64,000 nucleotides of DNA from an uncultured Pseudomonas sp. (GCF_946886105.1 NZ_CAMPHV010000016.1:1-64000); one strand, 5' to 3'; numbered from the stretch's first letter, positions 35,933 to 46,452 are shown. Translations and numbers: made by a program. Notes: generated by a model not told the origin, from the letters alone.

Positions 35933-37042
35933 ATGACCTGTGATTTCCTCGCCCTGGCCCAGCCAGGCGTACAGAAGCTGTCGCCCTATGTGCCGGGTAA
36001 GCCGGTGGACGAACTGGCCCGCGAGCTGGATCTGGATCCGGCGACCATCGTCAAACTGGCCAGCAACGAAAATCCCCTGGGGCCCAGCCCCAAGGCGCTG
36101 GAGGCGATCCGCGCTGAACTGGACGAGTTGACCCGTTACCCCGACGGCAACGGTTTCGCCCTGAAAAGCCTGTTGGCCGAGCGCTGTGGTGTTCGGGTCG
36201 ATCAGGTCACCCTGGGCAACGGTTCCAACGATATCCTCGAACTGGTCGCCCGCGCGTATCTGGCGCCCGGTTTGAACGCGGTATTCAGTGAGCATGCCTT
36301 TGCGGTTTACCCTATCGCCACCCAGGCGGTGGGCGCCCAGGGCAAGGTGGTGCCGGCCAAAGACTATGGCCACGATCTGGACGCCATATTGGCTGCGATA
36401 GACGCCAATACCCGGGTGATTTTTATCGCCAACCCGAACAACCCGACCGGAACCTGGTTCGGCCCCCAGGCGCTGGCGGATTTCCTCGCTCGAGTGCCCG
36501 AGCAGGTGCTGGTGGTGCTGGACGAGGCGTATATCGAATACGCCGAAGGCGACGAGTTGCCGAATGGCCTCGACTACCTGGCCAAACACCCGAACCTGCT
36601 GGTCTCGCGGACCTTTTCCAAAGCCTATGGTCTGGCGGCGTTGCGTGTCGGTTACGCGATCAGCTCGGCGCAGATCGCCGATGTGCTCAACCGCGTACGC
36701 CAGCCGTTCAACGTCAATAGCCTGGCCTTGGCCGCTGCCTGCGCCGCATTCGACGATGCCGAGTACCTGGCGCAGAGTCGTCGCGTCAACGATGCCGGCA
36801 TGGCTCAGCTAGAGGCCGGCTTCCGTGCCTTGGGCCTGAGCTGGATTCCTTCCAAGGGCAACTTCATCGCGGTCGACCTGGGGCGCGAATCGATGCCGGT
36901 TTATCAAGGGCTGTTGCGTGAAGGCGTGATCGTTCGGCCGGTGGCCAACTACGGTATGCCGACCCACTTGCGCATCTCCATCGGTTTGCCTGAAGAGAAC
37001 GCACGCTTTCTTGAAGCGCTGACCAAGGTGCTGAGCGCGTGA
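35933..37042 (+). CDS. hisC: Histidinol-phosphate/aromatic aminotransferase HisC
   Basis: A 369-residue class I/II PLP aminotransferase. Diagnostic segments are KLASNENPLGPSPKALEAI near residue 40, LGNGSNDILELVARAY, FIANPNNPTGTW, LDEAYIEYAE and the PLP lysine in SRTFSKAYGLAALRVGY. This aromatic-operon HisC (hisC2 of P. aeruginosa) probably serves tyrosine/phenylalanine as well as histidine synthesis. The ATG at 35933 follows GAGGC at the edge of the repeat. Its stop overlaps the next start by four bases. Confidence 0.93.
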   Translation: MTCDFLALAQPGVQKLSPYVPGKPVDELARELDLDPATIVKLASNENPLGPSPKALEAIRAELDELTRYPDGNGFALKSLLAERCGVRVDQVTLGNGSNDILELVARAYLAPGLNAVFSEHAFAVYPIATQAVGAQGKVVPAKDYGHDLDAILAAIDANTRVIFIANPNNPTGTWFGPQALADFLARVPEQVLVVLDEAYIEYAEGDELPNGLDYLAKHPNLLVSRTFSKAYGLAALRVGYAISSAQIADVLNRVRQPFNVNSLALAAACAAFDDAEYLAQSRRVNDAGMAQLEAGFRALGLSWIPSKGNFIAVDLGRESMPVYQGLLREGVIVRPVANYGMPTHLRISIGLPEENARFLEALTKVLSA

Positions 37043-39276
37043 GCGATTCGAAAGCGCTTCCCGCTCCGCTGATCGGCACTCTGGTGGTGGTCGGTCTGGG
37101 GCTGATCGGTGGCTCCTTCGCCAAAGGGCTGCGCGAACGTGGGCTGTGCCGCGAGGTGGTGGGCGTCGATCTGGACCCCGAGTCGCGGCGTTTGGCCGTG
37201 GAATTGGGGGTGGTCGATCGCTGCGAGGAGCGCCTGGCCGATGCTTGCAAAGGCGCCGAGCTGATCCAATTGGCGGTGCCGATTCTGGCCATGGAAAAGC
37301 TTCTCGGCGAACTGGCCAAGCTCGACCTGGGCGATGCCGTGCTCACCGATGTTGGCAGCGCCAAGGGCAATGTGGTGCGGGCCGCGCGCCTGGCCTTCGG
37401 CGAAATGCCGGCGCGTTTCGTCCCGGGGCACCCGATCGCCGGTTCCGAACAGAGTGGGGTGGAGGCCTCCAACCCCGATCTGTTTCGCCGTCATAAAGTG
37501 ATTTTGACGCCGCTGGAGCAAACGAACCCGCAAGCCTTGCAACTGGTCGATAGCCTATGGCGCGAACTGGGCGCGGATGTCGAGCATATGCAGGTCGAGC
37601 ACCATGATCAGGTGCTGGCCGCCACCAGTCATTTGCCGCATCTACTGGCTTTTGGTCTGGTCGACTCGCTGGCCAAGCGCAGCGAGAATCTGGAGATTTT
37701 CCGTTATGCCGCCGGCGGCTTCCGCGACTTCACGCGGATTGCCGGCAGCGACCCGGTGATGTGGCACGACATCTTTCTCGCCAATCGCGAGGCTGTGCTG
37801 CACACCTTGGATCTATTTCGCGGCGACCTCGACGCTTTGCGCGATGCGGTCGACGCTGGGGATGGCCATCATCTGTTGGGCGTGTTCACCCGCGCCCGGG
37901 TGGCTCGTGAACATTTCAGCAAAATTTTGGCCCGCAGGGCTTATGTGGACGCTATGCACTCGAACGATCTGATATTTCTGGCCAATCCAGGCGGCAAACT
38001 GTCCGGGCGGATTCGTGTTCCGGGCGACAAATCCATTTCCCACCGCTCGATCATGCTCGGCTCTCTGGCCGAGGGCACGACCGAAGTCGAAGGCTTCCTC
38101 GAGGGCGAAGATGCCCTGGCCACCCTGCAGGCGTTTCGCGATATGGGGGTGGTCATCGAAGGCCCGCACCACGGCCGCGTGACCATTCATGGCGTCGGCT
38201 TGCGTGGTTTGCAGGCGCCGCCCGGCCCGATCTACCTGGGGAACTCCGGCACCTCGATGCGCCTGCTCGCCGGGCTGCTTGCGGCGCAACCTTTCGATGT
38301 GACCCTGACCGGCGACGCTTCGCTGTCCAAGCGCCCGATGAACCGTGTGGCTAAACCGTTGCGGGAAATGGGTGCCGTGATCGAAACCGCGCCCGAAGGG
38401 CGTCCGCCTTTGACCATCCGCGGCGGTCAACGCCTGACTGGGATGAGCTACGAAATGCCCATGGCCAGCGCCCAGGTCAAATCCTGCCTGCTTTTGGCAG
38501 GCTTGTATGCGGCTGGCGAAACCTCGGTTACCGAGCCCGCGCCGACCCGCGATCACACCGAGCGCATGCTGCGCGGTTTCGGCTACCCGGTAACGGTCGC
38601 AGGCAGCACCGCCAGCCTCGAATCCGGTCACAAGCTCAAAGCCAGCCATATCGAGGTGCCCGCGGATATTTCCTCGGCGGCGTTCTTCCTGGTCGCCGGC
38701 AGTATTGCTGAGGATTCCGAGCTGGTGCTGGAACATGTCGGCATCAACCCGACCCGTACCGGGGTGATCGATATTCTCAAGCTGATGGGCGGTGATATCA
38801 CCTTGGAGAACCAGCGTGAAGTCGGTGGCGAGCCGGTTGCGGATATCCGCGTGCGCAGCGCTAAGCTCAAGGGTATCGATATTCCTGAAGATCTGGTGCC
38901 GCTGGCTATCGACGAATTCCCAGTGCTGTTCGTCGCCGCCTCCGTCGCTTCCGGCCGCACCGTATTGCGCGGCGCTGAAGAGCTGCGGGTAAAAGAGTCC
39001 GATCGTATTCAAGTGATGGCTGATGGCCTGATTGCTCTGGGCGTCAAGGCTGAGCCGACCCCGGACGGTATCGTCATCGAAGGCGGCAGTATCGGCGGCG
39101 GCGAAGTCTGGAGCCACGGCGATCATCGTATCGCCATGGCATTCAGCGTCGCGGCGCTGCGCGCCACCGCGCCGATCCGTATCCACGATTGCGCCAACGT
39201 CGCCACCTCGTTCCCCAACTTCCTGGCTCTGGCCGCACAGGTCGGGATGCGTGTGGCAGAGGAGGGTAAGTCATGA
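37039..39276 (+). CDS. Fused prephenate dehydrogenase / EPSP synthase (TyrA-AroA)
   Basis: A 745-residue natural fusion. Residues 1 to about 300 form an arogenate/prephenate dehydrogenase (TyrA) with the NAD(P) site [13 protein letters not shown] and [13 protein letters not shown]. Residues from about 310 to the end form 5-enolpyruvylshikimate-3-phosphate synthase (AroA) with [44 protein letters not shown] and KESDRI. It joins the last common shikimate step with the tyrosine branch. The fusion is standard in Pseudomonas. The start is GTG, overlapping hisC by four bases. The stop overlaps cmk by ATGA. Confidence 0.95.
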   Translation: MSDSKALPAPLIGTLVVVGLGLIGGSFAKGLRERGLCREVVGVDLDPESRRLAVELGVVDRCEERLADACKGAELIQLAVPILAMEKLLGELAKLDLGDAVLTDVGSAKGNVVRAARLAFGEMPARFVPGHPIAGSEQSGVEASNPDLFRRHKVILTPLEQTNPQALQLVDSLWRELGADVEHMQVEHHDQVLAATSHLPHLLAFGLVDSLAKRSENLEIFRYAAGGFRDFTRIAGSDPVMWHDIFLANREAVLHTLDLFRGDLDALRDAVDAGDGHHLLGVFTRARVAREHFSKILARRAYVDAMHSNDLIFLANPGGKLSGRIRVPGDKSISHRSIMLGSLAEGTTEVEGFLEGEDALATLQAFRDMGVVIEGPHHGRVTIHGVGLRGLQAPPGPIYLGNSGTSMRLLAGLLAAQPFDVTLTGDASLSKRPMNRVAKPLREMGAVIETAPEGRPPLTIRGGQRLTGMSYEMPMASAQVKSCLLLAGLYAAGETSVTEPAPTRDHTERMLRGFGYPVTVAGSTASLESGHKLKASHIEVPADISSAAFFLVAGSIAEDSELVLEHVGINPTRTGVIDILKLMGGDITLENQREVGGEPVADIRVRSAKLKGIDIPEDLVPLAIDEFPVLFVAASVASGRTVLRGAEELRVKESDRIQVMADGLIALGVKAEPTPDGIVIEGGSIGGGEVWSHGDHRIAMAFSVAALRATAPIRIHDCANVATSFPNFLALAAQVGMRVAEEGKS

Positions 39277-39962
39277 CGGCGCGGGCTGCGGTTATCACCA
39301 TCGACGGGCCGAGCGGTTCGGGTAAGGGCACCATTGCCGGTTTACTGGCCAAACAACTGGGCTGGAATCTGTTGGATTCGGGGGCTCTGTATCGGTTGCT
39401 GGCCTTCGCCGCGCGCAATCATGGCGTCGACCTGACTAATGAAGAAGCCTTGAAGCTGCTGGCGGCTCACCTCGATGTGCAATTCATTGCTGCTGAGGCT
39501 GGCCAAGCGCAGAAGATCATCCTGGAAGGCGAAGAGGTCACTGACGCCATTCGCAACGAGCAAATCGGTGCGGGTGCTTCCCAGGTCGCCGCATTGCCTG
39601 CGGTGCGTTCTGCCTTGCTCCAGCGGCAGCGGGCGTTCCGCGAGATGCCGGGGTTGATAGCCGACGGGCGCGACATGGGCACGGTGGTATTTCCCGACGC
39701 GCCGCTGAAGGTCTTCCTTACCGCAAGCGCCGAGGAGCGCGCGCAGCGGCGTTACTTGCAGTTGAAGGCAAAGGACGATGATGTTAACCTTGCGAGTCTT
39801 CTTGAAGAGATTCAGGCGCGCGACGAGCGCGACACCCAGCGTGCAGTGGCCCCGCTAAAGCCGGCGGTCGATGCGATACAGCTGGATTCCACCGAACTCT
39901 CCATCGAGCAAGTACTAGAACGAATTCTGAGTGAGATCGCCCTTCGCGATCTGGCCGGATGA
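39273..39962 (+). CDS. cmk: Cytidylate kinase
   Basis: A 229-residue P-loop kinase phosphorylating CMP and dCMP. The Walker [10 protein letters not shown] lies at residues 11-19 approximately. Substrate residues are in [14 protein letters not shown], and the LIDGRDMGT-type motif reads [15 protein letters not shown]. The lid has [10 protein letters not shown], and RDERDTQR is typical of Cmk. Translationally coupled to the fusion gene and upstream of rpsA, as in most gammaproteobacteria. Confidence 0.95.
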   Translation: MTARAAVITIDGPSGSGKGTIAGLLAKQLGWNLLDSGALYRLLAFAARNHGVDLTNEEALKLLAAHLDVQFIAAEAGQAQKIILEGEEVTDAIRNEQIGAGASQVAALPAVRSALLQRQRAFREMPGLIADGRDMGTVVFPDAPLKVFLTASAEERAQRRYLQLKAKDDDVNLASLLEEIQARDERDTQRAVAPLKPAVDAIQLDSTELSIEQVLERILSEIALRDLAG

Positions 39963-40000
39963 CAAGAGCCACGGCTGCTTAAGCCGACCGGCTCGCAAGG

Positions 40001-40042
40001 AGGCATGCGGGAGACCAGTCCTAGTCCCGCACGCCTCTTCTT
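40001..40042 (+). terminator. Hairpin in the cmk-rpsA gap (attenuator-like)
   Basis: AGGCATGCGGGA (40001-40012) pairs with TCCCGCACGCCT (40025-40036), 11 of 12 bases, and is followed by a weak CTTCTTAT tail. It would partly end the upstream transcript, or shape the rpsA leader, about 70 bases before the rpsA ATG. Confidence 0.55.
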
Positions 40043-40113
40043 ATATGAACGTACCCACATTGTCTGGAGTGTGGTTTGGGCAGATTCCCTGCCCTGAATC
40101 AACAGGAATCAAC

Positions 40114-41799
40114 ATGAGCGAAAGCTTTGCAGAACTGTTTGAAGAAAGCCTAAAAACCCTGAATCTTCAGGCTGGCTCGATCATCACCGCAATTATCGTC
40201 GATATCGATTACCAAGCTGGTTGGGTAACCGTTCACGCTGGTTTGAAGTCCGAAGGCCTCATCCCGCTCGAGCAGTTCCACAACGACGCTGGTGAGCTGA
40301 CCATCAAGGTCGGTGATGAAGTTCACGTGGCGCTGGACGCGGTTGAAGATGGCTTTGGTGAAACCAAGTTGTCCCGCGAAAAAGCCAAGCGCGCCGAGTG
40401 CTGGATCGTTCTGGAAGCAGCTTTCGCCGCTGAGGAAGTGGTTACGGGCGTTATCAACGGTAAGGTTAAGGGCGGCTTCACTGTCGACGTTAACGGCATC
40501 CGTGCGTTCCTCCCAGGTTCCTTGGTCGATGTCCGTCCGGTGCGTGATACCACTCACCTGGAAGGCAAAGAGCTCGAATTCAAAGTCATCAAGCTGGACC
40601 AGAAGCGCAACAACGTTGTCGTTTCCCGCCGCAGCGTGCTGGAAGCCGAGAACAGCGCCGAGCGCGAAGCTCTGCTGGAATCCCTGCAGGAAGGTCAGCA
40701 AGTCAAAGGTATCGTCAAGAACCTCACCGACTACGGCGCGTTCGTGGATCTGGGTGGCGTCGACGGCCTGCTGCACATCACCGACATGGCTTGGAAGCGC
40801 ATCAAGCACCCGTCGGAAATCGTCAATGTCGGCGATGAAATCGACGTCAAGATCCTCAAGTACGATCGTGAGCGCAACCGCGTTTCCCTGGGCCTCAAGC
40901 AGCTGGGCGAAGACCCATGGGTTGCTATCAAGGCGCGCTACCCGGAAAGCACCCGCGTTACTGCACGCGTAACCAACCTGACCGACTACGGCTGCTTCGC
41001 AGAGCTGGAAGAAGGCGTGGAAGGTCTGGTGCATGTATCCGAAATGGATTGGACCAACAAGAACATCCACCCGTCCAAAGTCGTTAACGTCGGCGACGAA
41101 GTGGAAGTCATGGTTCTGGATATCGACGAAGAGCGTCGTCGTATCTCCCTGGGTATCAAGCAGTGCAAGACCAACCCGTGGGAAGACTTCTCCGGTCAGT
41201 TCAATAAGGGCGACAAGATCTCCGGCACCATCAAGTCGATCACCGATTTCGGTATCTTCATTGGTCTGGATGGCGGCATCGACGGCCTCGTTCACCTGTC
41301 CGACATCTCCTGGAACGAAGTAGGCGAAGAAGCTGTACGTCGCTTCAAGAAGGGCGACGAGCTGGAAACCGTTATCCTCTCCGTCGACCCGGAGCGTGAG
41401 CGCATTTCCCTCGGCATCAAGCAGCTGGAAGAAGATCCGTTCTCCGACTACGTTGCTGTTAACGACAAAGGCACCATCGTTCGCGGTACCGTCAAGGAAG
41501 TTGACGCCAAGGGCGCCATCATCACCCTGGCAGACGGCATCGAAGCTACTCTGAAAGCCTCCGAAATCAGCCGTGACCGCGTTGAAGATGCGCGCAACGT
41601 GCTGAAAGAAGGCGAAGAAGTCGAAGCCAAGATCATCAGCGTCGACCGTAAGAGCCGCGTAATCAGCTTGTCGGTCAAGTCGAAAGACGTTGAAGACGAA
41701 AAAGAAGCCATCAAAGAAATGCGCAAGCAGGAAGTAGAAACTGCTGGTCCGACCACCATTGGTGATCTGATCCGTGCGCAAATGGAAAACCAGAACTAA
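40114..41799 (+). CDS. rpsA: 30S ribosomal protein S1
   Basis: A 561-residue ribosomal protein with six S1/OB RNA-binding repeats; the later ones start at, for example, [49 protein letters not shown] and [25 protein letters not shown]. The first two repeats dock to the ribosome via S2 and the rest bind mRNA. The codon choice is markedly restricted, as expected for a highly expressed gene. The start at 40114 follows AACAGGAAT; a 61-codon upstream extension would run through the hairpin and is rejected. Confidence 0.97.
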   Translation: MSESFAELFEESLKTLNLQAGSIITAIIVDIDYQAGWVTVHAGLKSEGLIPLEQFHNDAGELTIKVGDEVHVALDAVEDGFGETKLSREKAKRAECWIVLEAAFAAEEVVTGVINGKVKGGFTVDVNGIRAFLPGSLVDVRPVRDTTHLEGKELEFKVIKLDQKRNNVVVSRRSVLEAENSAEREALLESLQEGQQVKGIVKNLTDYGAFVDLGGVDGLLHITDMAWKRIKHPSEIVNVGDEIDVKILKYDRERNRVSLGLKQLGEDPWVAIKARYPESTRVTARVTNLTDYGCFAELEEGVEGLVHVSEMDWTNKNIHPSKVVNVGDEVEVMVLDIDEERRRISLGIKQCKTNPWEDFSGQFNKGDKISGTIKSITDFGIFIGLDGGIDGLVHLSDISWNEVGEEAVRRFKKGDELETVILSVDPERERISLGIKQLEEDPFSDYVAVNDKGTIVRGTVKEVDAKGAIITLADGIEATLKASEISRDRVEDARNVLKEGEEVEAKIISVDRKSRVISLSVKSKDVEDEKEAIKEMRKQEVETAGPTTIGDLIRAQMENQN

Positions 41800-41814
41800 G
41801 TTCAGGCGATCCAG

Positions 41815-41843
41815 AAAAAGGGCGACTTCGGTCGCCCTTTTTT
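41815..41843 (+). terminator. Rho-independent terminator of rpsA
   Basis: AAAAAGGGCGAC-TTCG-GTCGCCCTTTTTT: a stable stem with a UUCG tetraloop and a T6 tract, 16 bases after the rpsA stop. Confidence 0.95.
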
Positions 41844-42049
41844 GTGTCTGCAGAAAAGTGAAGTCAGGCCTTGGTATGGGGCGTGTGGAGGCGCTTTAGC
41901 GGCGAGCCAATCTTGTGGCTAATGCGTTCTTGGAGAACTCGGCCGCTACCTGGGTTGGCTAAGCGTTTTCAAGGCTGTTCAAAACCGACTCAGCATGCTA
42001 AAACCCTTCTATCTAGTGATCTAGCCGCTTGAAAAAGAAGGGAAAAACC

Positions 42050-42334
42050 ATGACCAAGTCGGAGTTGATCGAGCGCATCGTTACCCATCAGGGGCAGCTC
42101 TCATCCAAGGATGTCGAGCTGGCTATCAAGACAATGCTGGAGCAGATGTCCCAGGCATTGTCGACTGGCGATCGTATCGAGATCCGTGGTTTTGGCAGCT
42201 TCTCGCTGCACTATCGTGCGCCGCGTGTAGGGCGTAACCCGAAAACGGGCGATTCGGTTCGCCTCGATGGCAAGTTCGTACCCCACTTCAAGCCGGGTAA
42301 GGAATTGCGTGATCGAGTTAATGAGGAAGAGTAG
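42050..42334 (+). CDS. ihfB: Integration host factor subunit beta
   Basis: A 94-residue DNA-bending protein that pairs with IhfA. The sequence is the classic HU/IHF fold: [39 protein letters not shown] with the DNA-intercalating proline in RNPKTG, and [12 protein letters not shown]. The ATG at 42050 gives the standard length; seven extra in-frame codons upstream (from 42029) overlap the GAAGGG ribosome-binding site. In P. aeruginosa this gene borders the O-antigen locus, and here too the accessory glycan genes start after it. Confidence 0.97.
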   Translation: MTKSELIERIVTHQGQLSSKDVELAIKTMLEQMSQALSTGDRIEIRGFGSFSLHYRAPRVGRNPKTGDSVRLDGKFVPHFKPGKELRDRVNEEE

Positions 42335-42749
42335 CTGGTAACCTGGGGTCGTTCTTTGATCCTTTATTCTTGACTCTCTCTTGGTCGGCCTAGTCCCAGA
42401 GTAGAGCTTGCTGATTGCTGGCTTTGTGGGGGCTGAGCGTGGTTGAGCGGCAGTAGCGTCCGAGTCATAAGGTCACCACTCCGAACGTGTCAGTCGTGCA
42501 CGCGACAGGTTGGTTCTGTGCGCTCGGTTATCCATCTTACTAATAGTGGCTGATGAGGAAGTTTCGCTATTGCGTGGCAACACAGCAGAATGCGGCCAGG
42601 CCTGGCGAGGAGGGGGATATAGTGATCGATAGCAGCCATAAGAATTAAGATTGGAGTTGTCAGTATGTAATGGCATAATGCCTTTATCTGGCGGCTACGG
42701 AAGTCCGTACCATATATGTCATTCGCTTCACGGGTTAAAGGACTAACTG
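42335..42749. other. Intergenic region between ihfB and the beta-CASP gene
   Basis: 415 bases with no credible gene and visibly lower GC than the upstream core. A promoter candidate lies near the right end. A degenerate match to the ops part of a JUMPstart element (GGCAGTAGCGTC at 42449-42460) is noted but not accepted. Confidence 0.5.
42651..42679 (+). promoter_or_regulatory. Sigma70-like promoter for the beta-CASP gene
   Basis: TTGGAG (42651-42656) and CATAAT (42674-42679) are separated by 17 bases, about 70 bases upstream of the GTG start. The -10 lies within a small GGCATAATGCC palindrome. Confidence 0.45.
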
Positions 42750-44300
42750 GTGGATTTTCCTCGTATTTTTCATCACGGCGCCAAAGATGGTGTGACCGGC
42801 TCCTGCCATCAATTGCTGATGGATGCTCAATACAGTCTGCTGATCGATTGCGGTCTGTTCCAGGGCGCGGAAACATCGGGGGAGGGTAAATCCGCTGCCG
42901 ATCGTCTAACGATCGAATTTCCCCTGGATACGATCAAGGCTCTGGTTGCCACCCATGTGCACATCGACCATGTCGGGCGCATTCCTTATCTGCTGGCCGC
43001 AGGGTTCAAGGGGCCAATACTGTGCAGTGAGCCCTCGGCAAAGCTACTACCCATAGTGCTCGAGGATGCCTTCAAGCTTGGTTTCAGCCGCGATCAAAAG
43101 CAGGTGGAGCGCTATATCAAGCTAATCGAGAAGCGCATCATCGCCCTGCCGTACAAAGCCTGGTTCACCTTGCATGAAACCGAACAACTGATTTGCCGTG
43201 TTCGCTTGCAGCGTGCCGGACATATTCTCGGCTCCGCCTATGTGGAAATCGATCTGCACTACCCCGAAACCGGCAAGAAGAAACGTATCGTCTTCTCCGG
43301 CGATCTCGGCGCGCCCCATGCCCCTCTGCTGCCTGCACCGAAACCGCCATGCCGCGCCGACATTCTGGTAATCGAGAGCACCTATGGCGACCGTCTGCAC
43401 GAAAACCGCAAAACCCGCCGCCAGCGCCTGGAAAGTGTCGTCGAGCAAGCGTTGACCAACAATGGCACCGTACTGATCCCCGCCTTCAGCATCGGCCGCA
43501 CCCAGGAACTGCTCTACGAACTAGAAGACATCATCCACCGCAAAAAACTCAATGCCTTGCCGCGCTTAGCGGAAAGCATCAGCGAGAACGCAGATGTGAA
43601 TGCTGCTTTTCGGCCCTCTCTCCTCTCTGGAGAGAGGGTTGAGGTGAGGGGCAAAGCTAACGGTCACGACTCGGCGGGCCCTGATTGGCCGGCATTACCC
43701 ATCATCCTAGACTCCCCTCTGGCCAGCCGTTTCACCCAGGTCTACCGCGAGCTACAACCCTTCTGGGATAACGAAGCGCTACAGCGGGTAAAACGAGGAC
43801 GTAACCCCCTGGGTTTCGAGCAGTTGCTAACCGTCGACAGTCATCAGGCGCACTTGGCTATGGTGCGTCATCTGGCGGCTACCGCTCGTCCGGCCCTCGT
43901 TATTGCCGGGAGTGGCATGTGCAGCAGCGGTAGAATCGTCAATTACCTGAAAGCCATGCTGCATGACTCCAGGCATGACGTTCTATTCGTTGGCTACCAG
44001 GCCCAGGGTACTGCGGGGCGCGCGATCCAAATGTATGGCCCGCGTGGAGGTTATGTGAGTCTGGATGGGGGTCGTTATAAAATTGGCGCCAAAATCAGCA
44101 CGATAGGTGGCTATTCGGCCCATGCCGATCAAAAAGGCTTGCTAGGATTCGTAACAGGTATGCGCGGATGGCCAACCCAGGTGCGAATCGTTCATGGCGA
44201 GGCCGACGCCAAGCGTGGACTCGCTGAAGGTATTGAGGCGTCTTATCGACTTGCAAAACGTGATGTTGAAATTGTCATTCCAGGCGGGGTAGGCAAATAG
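42750..44300 (+). CDS. Beta-CASP metallo-beta-lactamase RNase-like protein
   Basis: A 516-residue protein of the MBL/beta-CASP family (CPSF73/RNase J relatives, YsiA-type). The MBL zinc motif THVHIDHVGR lies at about 69-78. Further metal ligands are in RAGHILGSAYVEI, FSGDLGAP and ESTYGDR. Beta-CASP motifs follow: PAFSIGRTQELL, GSGMCSSGRI, GGYSAHADQ and IVHGEADAKRGL. RNA cleavage is the likely activity, and no substrate is known. The start is GTG at 42750 behind AAAGGA. Residues about 285-305 are encoded by an inserted palindromic repeat, kept in frame. A decayed relative of the gene lies just downstream. Confidence 0.82.
   Translation: MDFPRIFHHGAKDGVTGSCHQLLMDAQYSLLIDCGLFQGAETSGEGKSAADRLTIEFPLDTIKALVATHVHIDHVGRIPYLLAAGFKGPILCSEPSAKLLPIVLEDAFKLGFSRDQKQVERYIKLIEKRIIALPYKAWFTLHETEQLICRVRLQRAGHILGSAYVEIDLHYPETGKKKRIVFSGDLGAPHAPLLPAPKPPCRADILVIESTYGDRLHENRKTRRQRLESVVEQALTNNGTVLIPAFSIGRTQELLYELEDIIHRKKLNALPRLAESISENADVNAAFRPSLLSGERVEVRGKANGHDSAGPDWPALPIILDSPLASRFTQVYRELQPFWDNEALQRVKRGRNPLGFEQLLTVDSHQAHLAMVRHLAATARPALVIAGSGMCSSGRIVNYLKAMLHDSRHDVLFVGYQAQGTAGRAIQMYGPRGGYVSLDGGRYKIGAKISTIGGYSAHADQKGLLGFVTGMRGWPTQVRIVHGEADAKRGLAEGIEASYRLAKRDVEIVIPGGVGK
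43610..43655. repeat. Palindromic dispersed repeat inside the beta-CASP gene
   Basis: CCCTCTCTCC (43614-43623) is perfectly inverted at 43629-43638 around a TCTCT loop, followed by TTGAGGTGAGGGG. This is the form of a dispersed repeat found between genes in many gammaproteobacteria. Its translation here, PSLLSGERVEVRG, is the usual spurious peptide such repeats yield when they land in ORFs. It adds residues without a stop or shift. Confidence 0.75.
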
Positions 44301-44592
44301 CGCCGCTTGTAGGAATAATCTTATGCCAGCGTGCATGAATGCTGAGTATGTCGTAAGGTTGGGCGTTTAGCGCCTGAGGAACCGCGTTCCTTTGCAAGAG
44401 TCTTACCCAGATTGCAGGCCGCTAAGCGCTGGCTTGGTAAATGTGGTCTCAGCCGTAGAAAAAGCGCCTTTATGCTCGTTCAGATGAGCAGTCTAGGTTT
44501 GTATATGTCGTGCAGCGGGCGCCACTAGGTGCGCTGTGAGTTGGAGTTAGCTATCGGTATGGCGAGCGCTGTATCGATAGGGTAGTTATCTC
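44301..44592. other. Noncoding stretch after the beta-CASP gene
   Basis: About 290 bases with no credible ORF, promoter or repeat recognised; it precedes the decayed gene copy. Confidence 0.4.
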
Positions 44593-45235
44593 ATGAATGT
44601 AAGTACGGCAATTGCCTTTGGCATTCCACGGCAGGCCCCTGCCTGGCATTTGGTGCTCTGGAAACTGCGGCAGGATGGGCGCGCAGAAGTCAATCTGTTG
44701 CGTCAAGTTTATGGCTGTTATCGCCCTCAGTACCGCTGCGGGCGGATAGTGTACGGCCGCAGGCAAACCACCGCTGAATCACTATTCCCCAGCATTCTCT
44801 TCAGTCAGCTGGCATTCGATGCCAATTGGGCACCATCGCGCTCGACCCGCAGCGTCAATCGCATTGTGGGCTTTGGCAACATGCTGCTGCCCCTCGATAA
44901 CAGCCTGATCGCGCATCTGCGACAACGTCCGGCAACAGCCGTCAAGTCGGTCATTGCAATCGCCGCTAACGGCATGCGCTCCAGCTGCCGCATCTCCAGT
45001 TACCTGAAAACCATGCCGAGTAATGAGCGGCAAGACGTGCTGTTGGTTGGCTATCAGGCCAGAACATGACTGGCAGGAACATTCAGCGCTACGGCCTGTG
45101 TGGTGGCTATGGGGAAATGAATGGGCGACAGGGGGGGCAACAAGATGCGCTACTGGCTGTTCAGCTGGGCATTTGGCCAAGCAGACACCGCACAAACATC
45201 GTATATGCGATGCGAGTCGGCATTGAGGTGTAGCG
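44593..45235 (+). pseudogene. Decayed second copy of the beta-CASP gene (C-terminal part)
   Basis: The reading frame 44593-45069 ends in a stretch that aligns to the intact gene. SVIAIAANGMRSSCRISSYL corresponds to ALVIAGSGMCSSGRIVNYLK, and QDVLLVGYQART corresponds to HDVLFVGYQAQGT. Directly after the stop, the next frame continues with TGRNIQRYGLCGGYGE against AGRAIQMYGPRGGYV. This shows a frameshift and a relic rather than a gene. The first 90 codons have no clear counterpart and may be noncoding. The MBL domain is missing. It fills most of the 1-kb gap between the intact gene and wecB. Confidence 0.7.
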
Positions 45236-45315
45236 AGTGGTGGTTACCGGCTCCGGGCCTGCTCGGGACAAGGTGTCCTTTTTCTGAAAGTTAATTTTTG
45301 ATGATGTGGTTTTAA

Positions 45316-46452
45316 ATGACAATAAAAACGCTTTGTGTCTTCGGTACTCGTCCCGAGGCGATCAAGATGGCGCCGCTGGCGCTCGCACTGCAGGCTGACC
45401 CGCGTTTTGATGCGAAAGTCTGCGTTACCGGTCAGCACCGGCAAATGCTCGATCAGGTGCTTGAGTTGTTCAAACTGGCCCCGGACTTCGATCTCAATAT
45501 CATGAAGCCCGGGCAAGATCTCACCGATATCACCAGTTCGATCCTGCAAGGCATGAAAGGGGTCTTCAGCGATTTTCGACCAGATATTGTGCTGGTGCAC
45601 GGTGATACGGCCACAACCTTTGCTACAACACTGGCCGCTTACTACCAGCAAATTCCGGTCGCCCATGTCGAGGCTGGTTTACGCACGGGTAACCTCTACT
45701 CACCCTGGCCGGAAGAAGCCAGCCGCAAGCTCACAGGGGTGTTAGCTAGCTTGCACTTTGCCCCTACTGAGGCCTCCAAGCAGAATCTGCTCCATGAAAG
45801 AGTGGATCCCTCGGCCATTCATGTTACTGGCAACACTGTTATCGACGCACTGCTAGATATAGTAGCTAAAATAGACAGTGACGAGAGCCTGCAGCAGCAA
45901 TTCAGTGAGCAATTCTCCTTTTTAGGGGAGGGGAAGCGAATCATCGTTGTCACTGGTCATCGTCGTGAAAGTTTTGGCGATGGCTTCGAACGTATCTGCC
46001 AGGCTCTGGCCGAAACCGCGAAAGCCTTTCCCAGCGTCGAGATTGTTTACCCGGTGCACCTCAACCCTAATGTCCGTGAGCCGGTTAATCGACTCTTGGC
46101 GGGTGTAAACAATATCCACCTGATCGAGCCGCTGGATTATCTGCCCTTCGTCTATTTGATGAGCCGCAGTTACCTAATTCTTACCGACTCCGGTGGCATT
46201 CAAGAAGAGGCTATTTCGCTAGGCAAGCCCGTGCTGGTTATGCGTGATACCACTGAACGACCCGAAGCGGTTGCTGTGGGCGCCGTGAAACTTGTGGGGA
46301 CGGACGAACGAGTTATCGCCAGCCAGCTTGGTTTGCTGTTGACCGATAGTGACGCATATAAGTCCATGTCCTTTGCCCACAATCCTTATGGAGATGGCAA
46401 CGCGTGCTCACGAATAATTGCTATCCTGAATACCGTGATTGAGAGAGCATAA
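45316..46452 (+). CDS. wecB: UDP-GlcNAc 2-epimerase (non-hydrolysing)
   Basis: A 378-residue GT-B-fold epimerase interconverting UDP-GlcNAc and UDP-ManNAc. Conserved motifs are [13 protein letters not shown] at the N-terminus, [46 protein letters not shown] and [11 protein letters not shown]. No signal or membrane segment is present. The stop codon abuts wecC directly, so both are one operon supplying UDP-ManNAcA. This is the first intact sugar-nucleotide gene of the accessory region. Confidence 0.93.
   Translation: MTIKTLCVFGTRPEAIKMAPLALALQADPRFDAKVCVTGQHRQMLDQVLELFKLAPDFDLNIMKPGQDLTDITSSILQGMKGVFSDFRPDIVLVHGDTATTFATTLAAYYQQIPVAHVEAGLRTGNLYSPWPEEASRKLTGVLASLHFAPTEASKQNLLHERVDPSAIHVTGNTVIDALLDIVAKIDSDESLQQQFSEQFSFLGEGKRIIVVTGHRRESFGDGFERICQALAETAKAFPSVEIVYPVHLNPNVREPVNRLLAGVNNIHLIEPLDYLPFVYLMSRSYLILTDSGGIQEEAISLGKPVLVMRDTTERPEAVAVGAVKLVGTDERVIASQLGLLLTDSDAYKSMSFAHNPYGDGNACSRIIAILNTVIERA

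Noticed and set aside
34706..36589. Minus-strand ORF (627 codons) opposite pheA and hisC
   Set aside because: Spans two certain genes and the repeat between them; composition is that of a complement frame.
37813..39186. Minus-strand ORF opposite the AroA domain
   Set aside because: Shadow of the TyrA-AroA fusion gene.
42425..42460. JUMPstart/ops-like sequence (GGCAGTAGCGTC) before the glycan locus
   Set aside because: Two mismatches to the 12-base ops core and poor match in the rest of the 39-base element; it also lies upstream of the only promoter candidate, so RNA from that promoter would not contain it.
45266..45283. GGACA-AGG-TGTCC hairpin followed by TTTTT before wecB
   Set aside because: A 5-bp stem is too short for a convincing terminator, and it lies within 35 bases of the wecB start.
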